DNA of 64,000 nt from JAANXG01 sp963731035 (GTDB taxonomy: Bacteria; Pseudomonadota; Gammaproteobacteria; Arenicellales; JAANXG01). The stretch is from the NCBI GenBank assembly GCA_963731035.1, contig CAVSUY010000016.1, positions 62,001 through 126,000 of the forward strand. Reading direction: 5' to 3'. Both the position numbers and the translations under genes were made by a program. Each line of letters starts with the position of its first letter. Position 1 is the first letter of the stretch. Below, piece after piece: positions 28,886-36,013 of the stretch. Below the pieces are notes generated by a model. It saw only the letters and a list, made by a program, of their open reading frames with translations, did no database searches and had not been told where the DNA came from.

Positions 28886-29765
28886 GTGCCGCAGCGTCGT
28901 GAGCACCGCGTGATTTTGTGTCGGGGCAGGAAGTTGGATCTGTCCCGGCCGGTGATCATGGGGGTCCTCAACGTGACCCCGGATTCCTTCTCGGACGGCG
29001 GCCGTTTTCTTTCCCCCGCAGACGCCTTGGAGCGTGCGCTGCGCATGGAGGCCGAAGGCGCCGACATCATCGATATCGGGGGCGAATCCACACGGCCAGG
29101 CGCGGATGAGGTGCCGTGGGAGCAGGAGCTGGAGCGCGTTGTACCCGATCATCGAAGCATTGACCGGCCGAGTCGACGTCGCGGTGTCGATCGATACGTC
29201 CAAGCCGCACGTAATGCGGGAAGCCGTCGCGGCGGGCGCGGTCATAATCAACGATGTCCACGCGCTGCGCACCGCGGGCGCGTTGGAGGTGGCCAGCGAG
29301 CTCGGCGCCGGCGTGTGTCTCATGCACATGCAAGGCACGCCGAGAACGATGCAGGCCAGTCCCAGCTACGATGACGTGGTCAGCGAGGTGCGGGCCTTTC
29401 TGGAAGATCGTGTGCAGGCGTGCCTGCGGGCCGGTATCGCAAGGAATTCATTGATCGTTGATCCCGGCTTCGGTTTCGGCAAGAGGCTGGAGCACAACCT
29501 CGAGCTGCTGCGCGGGCTGGGGCGCTTGTGCGAGATGGGATTGCCGGTTTTGGCGGGATTGTCCCGCAAATCCTTCGTCGGAAAGATCACCGGCAGCGGC
29601 ATCGATGATCGAGCCTTCGGCAGCGTCGCGTTCGCGCTCGCAGCCGTTGCGGAAGGCGCGTCCATCGTTCGCGTCCACGATGTCAAGGCCACCGCCGATG
29701 CCCTCAAGGTCTGGCAGGCGGTTTACGGGTCCCGGGGGGGGCCTGCTGGAAGGAATCGCGGCTGA
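28886..29765 (+). pseudogene. folP: Dihydropteroate synthase, reading frame broken by one base
   Basis: Folate-pathway enzyme joining p-aminobenzoate to the pterin; target of sulfonamides. Starting at GTG 28886 the first frame gives VIMGVLNVTPDSFSDGG and IDIGGESTRPGA. After GAGCGCGTT (ends 29140) the frame is lost, and the homologous sequence continues in another frame from YPIIEALTG through VSIDTSKPHVM, GFGFGKRLEHN and LAGLSRKSFVG. Removing the G at 29141 restores ERVYPIIEAL, exactly the family pattern. All catalytic motifs are otherwise intact and this is a normally essential gene in its standard place, so a sequence error or very recent mutation is likeliest. The 3' end runs into a REP-like repeat. 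Confidence 0.85.
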
Positions 29766-29839
29766 AGCCGCTCCTACAATCCGAGGTTCTATCAGCGGTG
29801 CTGAACTCCGGATTGTAGGAGCGGCTTCAGCCGCGATTC
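29753..29839. repeat. REP-like element with 31-bp perfect inverted repeat
   Basis: Arms 29753-29783 (GAATCGCGGCTGAAGCCGCT then CCTACAATCCG) and 29809-29839 are perfect complements around a 25-nt loop. Each arm contains the internally palindromic GCGGCTTCAGCCGC. A 16-nt piece of the same text occurs at 3622-3637. The left arm includes the folP stop codon. Such TGTAGGAGCGGCTTCAGCCGCGA text is a familiar REP type in gammaproteobacteria. Confidence 0.85.
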
Positions 29840-29898
29840 GATCCATCCATCGGTGCTAGAATCGTCTGCAATAACAGACCGCAATCCAGGGGAGTCGC

Positions 29899-31275
29899 TT
29901 GGCGAAACAGAAACTTTTCGGCACGGACGGCGTCCGCGGCCGCGTCGGTGATGAACCAGTAACTCCGCAGACCGTACTGAAGCTGGGCTGGGCCGCAGGC
30001 TGCGTATTCCGCTCCATGTCCGGGGGCAGGAGCTCGCGGCGCGCGAAAGTCATCATCGGCAAGGACACTCGCGTTTCCGGCTATCTTCTGGAATCAGCCC
30101 TCGAGGCGGGATTCTCCGCGGCGGGGGTGGACGTCGCGCTGCTGGGTCCCATGCCTACTCCCGCGATCGCCTATCTGGCGCGCACCGCGCGCGCCGAGGC
30201 CGGCGTCGTCATCAGCGCATCCCACAATCTCTATCATGACAACGGCATCAAGTTCTTCTCATCGACAGGGGTCAAGCTGGATGATGAAGTCGAGCGGGCG
30301 ATCGAGGAGCAGATGGCGCGGCCGATGACCGTCGTCGAGCCGGAGAATCTCGGCAAGGCTACCCGGTTCGCCGACGCCGCCGGACGCTACATCGAGTTCT
30401 GCAAGAGCACCATCGACCCCAAACTGTCGTTGCAGGGAATCAAGCTGGTCGTTGACTGCGCCAACGGCGCCGCTTATCACATCGCTCCGAACGTTTACGC
30501 CGAGCTCGGCGCGGATGTCGTCAGCGTCGCGGTCGAGCCGAACGGTTTCAACATCAACGACGGCTGCGGTTCGACCCAGCCGGCGCGCCTGCAGGCCGCT
30601 GTCAGGCGGGAAGGCGCGGACGTCGGCGTCGCCCTGGACGGGGACGGAGACCGGGTGATACTGGTGGACGCGGAAGGCGATCTGGTGGATGGTGACAAAG
30701 CCCTGTTCGTGCTGGCCCAGGAGGGGCGCCGGAGCGGCACCATGCAAGGTGGAGTGGTGGGAACGCTTATGACGAACCTGGGGCTGGAGCATGCCCTGGG
30801 GAGCCTCGGAATCGATTTTGTCCGCACCAGCGTCGGAGACCGCTACGTGATGAGCTGCATGATGGAGCACGGCTGGGAGCTGGGCGGAGAGACGTCGGGG
30901 CACATCATCTGCCTGGACAAGTGCACCACGGGCGACGGCATCGTTGCCTCCCTCCAAGTCCTCCAGGCGATGGTTCGCACCGGCAAGCCCCTGGCGGAGC
31001 TGGCGGGTGGGATGTCCGTCTATCCGCAGATCATGTTGAACGTCCCCATGTGCAAGTCGAACGGCCGGGGCGACTTCAACACCTCCACCAACCAGACCAT
31101 CCTCGCCGCCGTTCGGGACATCGAGGGTATTCTGGGCGACAAGGGACGGGTAGTCCTGCGACCGTCGGGTACCGAGCCGGTAATCCGCGTGATGGTGGAA
31201 GGGATCGATGCAGAGGTGGTGAATCGCCTGGGCGCCCGCCTCGCGGACGTGGTTCGCGCCGAAACCGCGGCCTGA
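29899..31275 (+). CDS. glmM: Phosphoglucosamine mutase
   Basis: 458-aa enzyme converting glucosamine-6-phosphate to glucosamine-1-phosphate for UDP-GlcNAc. Starts KLFGTDGVRG; substrate loop DTRVSGYLLESAL; phosphoserine loop VVISASHN with the catalytic Ser108; metal loop ALDGDGDRVI; sugar-specificity loop GGETSGHI; phosphate loop LRPSGTEPVIRVMVEG. The residue after SASHN is Leu rather than the common Pro. TTG start with a strong AGGGGAG ribosome site 29888-29894. Standard neighbour of folP and ftsH. Confidence 0.96.
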   Translation: MAKQKLFGTDGVRGRVGDEPVTPQTVLKLGWAAGCVFRSMSGGRSSRRAKVIIGKDTRVSGYLLESALEAGFSAAGVDVALLGPMPTPAIAYLARTARAEAGVVISASHNLYHDNGIKFFSSTGVKLDDEVERAIEEQMARPMTVVEPENLGKATRFADAAGRYIEFCKSTIDPKLSLQGIKLVVDCANGAAYHIAPNVYAELGADVVSVAVEPNGFNINDGCGSTQPARLQAAVRREGADVGVALDGDGDRVILVDAEGDLVDGDKALFVLAQEGRRSGTMQGGVVGTLMTNLGLEHALGSLGIDFVRTSVGDRYVMSCMMEHGWELGGETSGHIICLDKCTTGDGIVASLQVLQAMVRTGKPLAELAGGMSVYPQIMLNVPMCKSNGRGDFNTSTNQTILAAVRDIEGILGDKGRVVLRPSGTEPVIRVMVEGIDAEVVNRLGARLADVVRAETAA

Positions 31276-31438
31276 AGCCGCCCCCGCTCACCGGTTCACG
31301 TCGCGTCCGTGGCGCTTGATTGCGTTTGGCCGGTCGTGCCGGTAACATCGCGCTCCTTTCCGGCCGGCTCCGACCCGCGGCGGCCGATGCGGGGCTTCGA
31401 AGCGATACGGGCCCATCCTGTGAACTGAGTAATCTGGT

Positions 31439-32215
31439 ATGCGGCAGCCCATCGTTGCTGGAAATTGGAAGATGCACGGCGATCGCGCGAGCAGCGCGGA
31501 ACTGGTGGACGCCATTGTCGCCGGCCTCGATGGCAAGACCGCGCGCGTTCAGGTTCTGGTCTGTCCGCCGGCGGTGTTGATTCCGCATGTGGCCGCGAAG
31601 ATCCGGGACACGGGAGTCGGCCTCGGTGGCCAGAATCTGTCCGAGCACGATGGAGGCGCCTACACCGGGGAGATCTCGGGTTCCATGCTGGCGGACGCTG
31701 GTTGTACTTATTGTATTGTCGGCCATTCCGAGCGCAGGGCCTACTACGGCGAATCCAGCGCGCTGGTGGCTGCCAAGTTCGATGCGGCGCAGCGCAGTGG
31801 ACTGATCCCCATCCTGTGCGTCGGCGAGAGCCTGGACGCGCGCGAAGCGGACCGCACCGAGTCCGTCATCGCTGGACAATTGGACGCCGTTCTCGCCGAG
31901 ATGGGCGTGGCCGCGTTCGCCAACGCGGTCGTCGCCTACGAGCCGGTGTGGGCGATCGGCACCGGCCGGACCGCCGCGCCGGAACAGGCCCAGGAAGTAC
32001 ACCGATTTATACGGCAACGGATCGCGTCCTCCAGCCGCAGTGTAGCCGAAGGCCTGCGCCTGTTGTACGGAGGCAGCGTCAAGCCGGAGAATGCCGCGGA
32101 CCTGTTTGCCCAGGACGATATCGACGGCGGCTTGATCGGGGGCGCTTCCCTGAAGGCGGACCAGTTTCTGGAAGTCTGCGCCGCATGCATGAACGTCCAT
32201 GGAACCTCCAGGTAG
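31439..32215 (+). CDS. tpiA: Triosephosphate isomerase
   Basis: 258-aa TIM-barrel enzyme interconverting dihydroxyacetone phosphate and glyceraldehyde-3-phosphate. The Lys of VAGNWKMHG, the catalytic His of YCIVGHSERRAYYGES, the catalytic Glu of VVAYEPVWAIGTG, and the phosphate loops LYGGSVKPENA and DGGLIGGASL are all present. Length matches. secG follows 26 bp after the stop, the conserved gammaproteobacterial order. Confidence 0.97.
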   Translation: MRQPIVAGNWKMHGDRASSAELVDAIVAGLDGKTARVQVLVCPPAVLIPHVAAKIRDTGVGLGGQNLSEHDGGAYTGEISGSMLADAGCTYCIVGHSERRAYYGESSALVAAKFDAAQRSGLIPILCVGESLDAREADRTESVIAGQLDAVLAEMGVAAFANAVVAYEPVWAIGTGRTAAPEQAQEVHRFIRQRIASSSRSVAEGLRLLYGGSVKPENAADLFAQDDIDGGLIGGASLKADQFLEVCAACMNVHGTSR

Positions 32216-32226
32216 ATGGAGGTTCC
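32201..32226. other. Intercistronic hairpin over the tpiA stop codon
   Basis: Perfect 10-bp inverted repeat (GGAACCTCCA at 32201-32210, complement 32217-32226) with a 6-nt loop that includes the tpiA TAG (32213-32215). It ends just before the secG ribosome site. No U-run, so more likely an mRNA processing or stability element than a terminator. Confidence 0.5.
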
Positions 32227-32241
32227 GCCGGAGTTGAGATT

Positions 32242-32715
32242 ATGGTGAATATAATATTGGCAATTCATGTGCTCGCCGCCATCGGGATACTGGTGCTCGT
32301 GCTGCTGCAACAGGGCAAGGGTGCGGACATGGGGGCGGCATTCGGCAGCTCCCAGACGGTATTCGGGGCCGCGGGTTCGGCGAACTTCCTCAGTCGGACG
32401 ACGGCTTTGCTGGCTGCTGTATTCTTTTGTACGAGCCTTTCTCTGGCCTATATTTACGGCCAGAAAAGCGAACCGCAGTCGGTGACCCAACAGGTGAACG
32501 GTCAATCGGAGTCCGGGCAGCAGTCATCGTCGACGACGAGCCCGGCCGGAAGCGGCGATGAGAGCTCCGGCACAAGCCCGGCCCAGAGCGACATACCCGC
32601 GGCGCCAGACGTCAATCAAGGGTCCCAGGATTCAGCGGGCCAGGGGTCGAACAAGCCAGGAACGACCGGTCAGGATTCGACCAACGATGGAACGAAGCAG
32701 GGAACTTCGGAATAA
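32242..32715 (+). CDS. secG: Protein translocase subunit SecG
   Basis: 157-aa subunit of the SecYEG channel. Two membrane helices (IILAIHVLAAIGILVLVLLQ and FLSRTTALLAAVFFCTSLSL) flank the conserved cytoplasmic loop QQGKGADMGAAFGSSQTVFG. About 80 residues of Ser/Gly/Gln/Thr-rich low-complexity tail follow (SGQQSSSTTSPAGSGDESSG and onward), longer than in E. coli (110 aa total). ATG at 32242 with GGAG upstream; the open frame extends far into tpiA but is out of frame with it. Confidence 0.94.
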   Translation: MVNIILAIHVLAAIGILVLVLLQQGKGADMGAAFGSSQTVFGAAGSANFLSRTTALLAAVFFCTSLSLAYIYGQKSEPQSVTQQVNGQSESGQQSSSTTSPAGSGDESSGTSPAQSDIPAAPDVNQGSQDSAGQGSNKPGTTGQDSTNDGTKQGTSE

Positions 32716-32758
32716 TCGGGGCTTTCCAAAACAGTAGTGAAGCAGTTTGTGAGGCGAT

Positions 32759-32780
32759 GCCGGGTTTGCCCGGGTTTCTT
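32759..32780 (+). terminator. Weak hairpin after secG
   Basis: Short CCGGG/CCCGG stem with a 4-nt loop followed by GTTTCTT, 44 bp past secG and just before tRNA-Leu. Could be a weak terminator or simply fold into the tRNA precursor leader. Confidence 0.35.
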
Positions 32781-32794
32781 AGCGTGATGTCGAT

Positions 32795-32879
32795 GCCGAA
32801 GTGGTGGAATTGGTAGACACGCCGTCTTGAGGGGGCGGTGGCGCAAGCCGTGCCGGTTCGAGTCCGGCCTTCGGCACCA
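32795..32879 (+). tRNA. tRNA-Leu (GAG)
   Basis: 85-nt tRNA with a long variable arm typical of class II. Acceptor GCCGAAG pairs with CTTCGGC; D arm GTGGAATTGGTAGACAC; anticodon stem CCGTC/GGCGG with loop TTGAGGG, anticodon GAG; T arm GCCGGTTCGAGTCCGGC; discriminator A and encoded CCA at 32877-32879. In E. coli too a tRNA-Leu(GAG) follows secG. Confidence 0.96.
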
Positions 32880-32953
32880 TGCATCGTGAACAGGTTGTTC
32901 ACATCTAACGACGGGCAATCGTTTGTATCGCCGCTATTGACGCCGGCGTTACC

Positions 32954-32983
32954 TTGACTTGACGGTTGCGCGCGGCCTAGACT
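32954..32983 (+). promoter_or_regulatory. nuo operon promoter candidate
   Basis: TTGACT at 32954-32959 and TAGACT at 32978-32983, spacer 18 bp, between tRNA-Leu and nuoA. This is the only good sigma70-like pair seen before the operon. Confidence 0.55.
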
Positions 32984-33049
32984 GATGGCCGCTGCGGCCC
33001 GGAAGCGGTCGAATATCCCGTCGGCAATCCATGATGTCCTGTTGGTCCA

Positions 33050-33406
33050 ATGCTACAGAGCTACGTGCCCATATTGTTGTTTATCGCCATTGGTGCCGCC
33101 GTGGGGATCTTATGCCTGGTGCTCAGCCGGATACTGGCTCCGAATAAGCCGGACAAGGAGAAGCTGTCGGCCTACGAATGCGGATTCGAGGCGTTCGAGG
33201 ACAGCCGGATGAAGTTCGACGTTCGCTACTACCTGGTTGCCATTCTGTTCATTATTTTCGATCTGGAGATTGCGTTTCTGTTCCCCTGGGCGATCGTTCT
33301 CGACAAGATCGGGGTTTTCGGCTTTACGGCGATGATGCTCTTCCTCGCCATACTGGTCATCGGTTTCATTTATGAATGGATGAAGGGCGCGCTGGAATGG
33401 GAATAG
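33050..33406 (+). CDS. nuoA: NADH-quinone oxidoreductase subunit A
   Basis: 118-aa membrane subunit of respiratory complex I. Three hydrophobic helices and the conserved loop YECGFEAFEDSRMKFDVRYY (the Cys/acidic loop near the quinone-entry site), then FIIFDLEIAFLFPWA. Length is typical. First gene of the nuo operon. Confidence 0.96.
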   Translation: MLQSYVPILLFIAIGAAVGILCLVLSRILAPNKPDKEKLSAYECGFEAFEDSRMKFDVRYYLVAILFIIFDLEIAFLFPWAIVLDKIGVFGFTAMMLFLAILVIGFIYEWMKGALEWE

Positions 33407-33480
33407 TCGCACATCAGCTGCGGGCGTGCTAACGGCCGGCGAAGGAAAACCTGCGGCAATCGAATCTTCAGAGGCGTACA

Positions 33481-33957
33481 TTGTCAATCGAAGGTATTCT
33501 CGAAAGAGGCTGGGTCACCACATCGGCGGACAAGCTCATCAACTGGACCCGTACGGGGTCTATGTGGCCGATGACATTTGGTCTGGCGTGCTGTGCCATT
33601 GAAATGATGCATACCGGCGCAGCCCGGTATGACCTGGACCGGTTCGGCGTCATGTTTCGGGCGAGCCCAAGGCAATCCGACGTCATGATCGTGGCAGGCA
33701 CGCTCGTGAACAAGATGGCTCCCGCCCTGAGAAAGGTTTACGACCAGATGGCCGAGCCCCGGTGGGTCATTTCCATGGGCTCCTGCGCGAACGGGGGCGG
33801 GTACTACCACTATTCGTATGCGGTAACGAGGGGGTGCGACCGGATTGTTCCGGTGGACGTCTACGTGCCCGGTTGCCCGCCATCTCCCGAGGCCCTGCTG
33901 TACGGGATCCTGCAGCTACAGAAAAAAATCCGTCGAACCAACACCATTGCGCGTTAG
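33481..33957 (+). CDS. nuoB: NADH-quinone oxidoreductase subunit B
   Basis: 158-aa peripheral-arm subunit holding the terminal N2 [4Fe-4S] cluster that donates electrons to quinone. Cluster ligands are in GLACCAIEMM (paired Cys), SMGSCANGGGYY and YVPGCPPSPEALLYG. TTG start directly after a gap of 74 bp from nuoA. Ends 12 bp before nuoC. Confidence 0.96.
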   Translation: MSIEGILERGWVTTSADKLINWTRTGSMWPMTFGLACCAIEMMHTGAARYDLDRFGVMFRASPRQSDVMIVAGTLVNKMAPALRKVYDQMAEPRWVISMGSCANGGGYYHYSYAVTRGCDRIVPVDVYVPGCPPSPEALLYGILQLQKKIRRTNTIAR

Positions 33958-33969
33958 GATCGCGTCCGC

Positions 33970-34650
33970 ATGCTGAATAACCAATCCATCCTGCAATGGG
34001 TGCAGGACAGATTTCCGGGAGCTTTAACCGGCCATGGCGAGCACCGCGGCGATCTGACGCTCGAGGTGGACCGTAGCAAGCTGCTGGAGCTGTGCCTGCA
34101 GCTCCGCGACAGCGAAGCGATGCGTTTCGAAGAGCTGATCGACGTATGTGGGGTCGACTATTCGCAATACGGCTACAGCGAAGGGGGTCTGCCGATCCGG
34201 ACATTCAGCGGCCAGCAGCAGCTCGGGGAACAGGTGGAAGAACCGGCGCATGAAACCGTCAGCACATGGCAAGGGCCGCGCTTTGCAGCCGTGTATCACT
34301 TGCTGAGTCTCGTGCACAATGCGCGTGTACGACTCCGGGTTTACCCGGATGAGGAATCGCTGGTTGTCCCGTCGGTAGTCGACGTCTGGAATTCGGCCAA
34401 CTGGTTCGAGCGCGAAGCTTTTGACCTGTACGGGATCGTTTTCGAAGGCCATCCAGACCTCAGGCGCATTCTTACTGACTATGGCTTCATCGGCCACCCG
34501 TTCCGCAAGGATTTTCCACTGGTCGGGCATGTGGAAATGCGTTACGACCCCGAGAAGGGCCGCGTCGTCTACCAACCGGTTACCACGCAGCCACGCACCC
34601 TGGTGCCCAAGGTCATTCGCAAGGAGGGTTACTATGACCGAGATTCGTAA
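33970..34650 (+). CDS. nuoC: NADH-quinone oxidoreductase subunit C
   Basis: 226-aa peripheral-arm subunit that, with NuoD, forms the quinone pocket module. Recognised by the signature WFEREAFDLYGIVFEGHPDL and RRILTDYGFIGHPFRKDFP. Separate from nuoD, unlike the fused nuoCD of E. coli. Ends inside the start of nuoD (17-nt overlap). Confidence 0.96.
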   Translation: MLNNQSILQWVQDRFPGALTGHGEHRGDLTLEVDRSKLLELCLQLRDSEAMRFEELIDVCGVDYSQYGYSEGGLPIRTFSGQQQLGEQVEEPAHETVSTWQGPRFAAVYHLLSLVHNARVRLRVYPDEESLVVPSVVDVWNSANWFEREAFDLYGIVFEGHPDLRRILTDYGFIGHPFRKDFPLVGHVEMRYDPEKGRVVYQPVTTQPRTLVPKVIRKEGYYDRDS

Positions 34651-35887
34651 TTACACCATGAATTTCGGGCCCCAGCACCCCGCCGCGCACGGCGTGCTGC
34701 GGCTGGTGCTGGAGATGGACGGGGAGGTCATCGAGCGCGCGGACCCCCATATCGGTCTGCTGCACCGCGCGACGGAGAAGCTTGCCGAGACCAAACCGTA
34801 CAACCATAGCATCGGATACATGGATCGATTGGATTACGTTTCCATGATGTGCAACGAGCACGGATACGTGCGGGCGATAGAGAAATTGCTTGGTATCGAG
34901 CCGCCGATTCGGGCGCAGTATATCCGAGTGATGTTTGATGAGATTACCCGCATACTGAATCATCTCCTCTTTCTGGGTACCCATGGTCTGGATATCGGGG
35001 CGATGACGGTGTTCTTGTATACCTTCAGGGAACGCGAGGATCTCTTTGACTGTTATGAAGCGGTATCCGGAGCCAGAATGCACGCGACCTACTACCGCCC
35101 GGGCGGCGTGTACCGGGACCTGCCTGACCGTATGCCGCGCTACGACCCGTCGAAGCGGCATGGCGAGAAAGCCACCGCGAGGAAAAACGCTAATCGCCAG
35201 GGTTCTCTACTCGATTTCATCGAGGACTTCACGGAACGCTTCCCTGGCTGTATCGACGACTATGAAACCCTGTTGACGGACAACCGCATTTGGAAGCAGC
35301 GCACTGTGGGTATCGGTGTCGTTTCCCCGGAGCGGGCGCGGCAACTCGGTTTCAGCGGACCCATGCTGCGCGGATCAGGGGTGGAATGGGATCTGCGCAA
35401 GAAACAGCCTTATGCCGTGTATGATCGGATGGATTTTGACATTCCGATCGGCGTCAACGGGGACTGCTATGATCGATACCTGGTCCGCGTAGAGGAAATG
35501 CGCCAGTCGGTCGGGATCATCCGTCAGTGTGTCAGCTGGCTTAGAGACCACCCCGGCCCCGTCATGCTGGATGACCACAAGATTACGCCGCCCAGACGCG
35601 AAGAAATGAAGGACGACATGGAGTCGTTGATTCACCACTTCAAGCTTTTCAGCGAGGGATACAGTGTTCCGGAAGGAGAGGTGTATGCCGCCGTCGAAGC
35701 GCCCAAGGGTGAATTCGGCGTGTATATGATTTCTGACGGCGCAAACAAGCCGTACCGGGTGAAGATCCGTCCGCCGGCTTTTGTCCATCTGTCGGCCCTG
35801 GATGAAATGTGCCGCGGTCACATGCTGGCGGACGTGGTCGCGGTGATCGGAACCCTGGACATTGTTTTCGGTGAGGTGGACCGCTGA
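34634..35887 (+). CDS. nuoD: NADH-quinone oxidoreductase subunit D
   Basis: 417-aa 49-kDa-type subunit. Family text: NFGPQHPAAHGVLRLVLEMD (with the quinone-site His), HIGLLHRATEKL, YNHSIGYMDRLDYVSM, FREREDLFDCYEAVSGAR and the C-terminal RPPAFVHLSALDEMCRGHML. Start ATG at 34634 preceded by AAGGAGG; the longer open frame lies in nuoC. In a standard operon nuoE would begin right after this gene; here 126 bp of non-coding sequence leads straight to nuoG. Confidence 0.96.
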   Translation: MTEIRNYTMNFGPQHPAAHGVLRLVLEMDGEVIERADPHIGLLHRATEKLAETKPYNHSIGYMDRLDYVSMMCNEHGYVRAIEKLLGIEPPIRAQYIRVMFDEITRILNHLLFLGTHGLDIGAMTVFLYTFREREDLFDCYEAVSGARMHATYYRPGGVYRDLPDRMPRYDPSKRHGEKATARKNANRQGSLLDFIEDFTERFPGCIDDYETLLTDNRIWKQRTVGIGVVSPERARQLGFSGPMLRGSGVEWDLRKKQPYAVYDRMDFDIPIGVNGDCYDRYLVRVEEMRQSVGIIRQCVSWLRDHPGPVMLDDHKITPPRREEMKDDMESLIHHFKLFSEGYSVPEGEVYAAVEAPKGEFGVYMISDGANKPYRVKIRPPAFVHLSALDEMCRGHMLADVVAVIGTLDIVFGEVDR

Positions 35888-36013
35888 TCCGGGCCGCTAA
35901 GACAGTTACGTCGTTGATTGCTCGAGATCTTGTTGATCTCGCTGCCGGTGCCGCGGTGCGAGATGCACGGCAGGACCAATAATAAGTCAAATCGAGACCG
36001 CAGTAAGAACACC
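35888..36013 (+). other. nuoD-nuoG junction lacking nuoE and nuoF
   Basis: 126 bp where nuoE (thioredoxin-like [2Fe-2S]) and nuoF (FMN/NADH-binding) normally lie, about 1.8 kb. I see no remnant of either: no CXnC thioredoxin-like cluster motif, no GRGGAGFPTG-type FMN loop. A short GAGATCTTGTTGATCTC palindrome is present near 35931. Translation of every frame gives no family similarity. Confidence 0.8.

Noticed and set aside
29399..29765. Two separate short genes instead of one folP
   Set aside because: The two frames join seamlessly into one dihydropteroate synthase when one G is removed, so they are one gene.
35888..36013. Degenerate nuoE/nuoF remnant
   Set aside because: All frames of the 126 bp were read; no cluster, FMN or NADH motif is visible.
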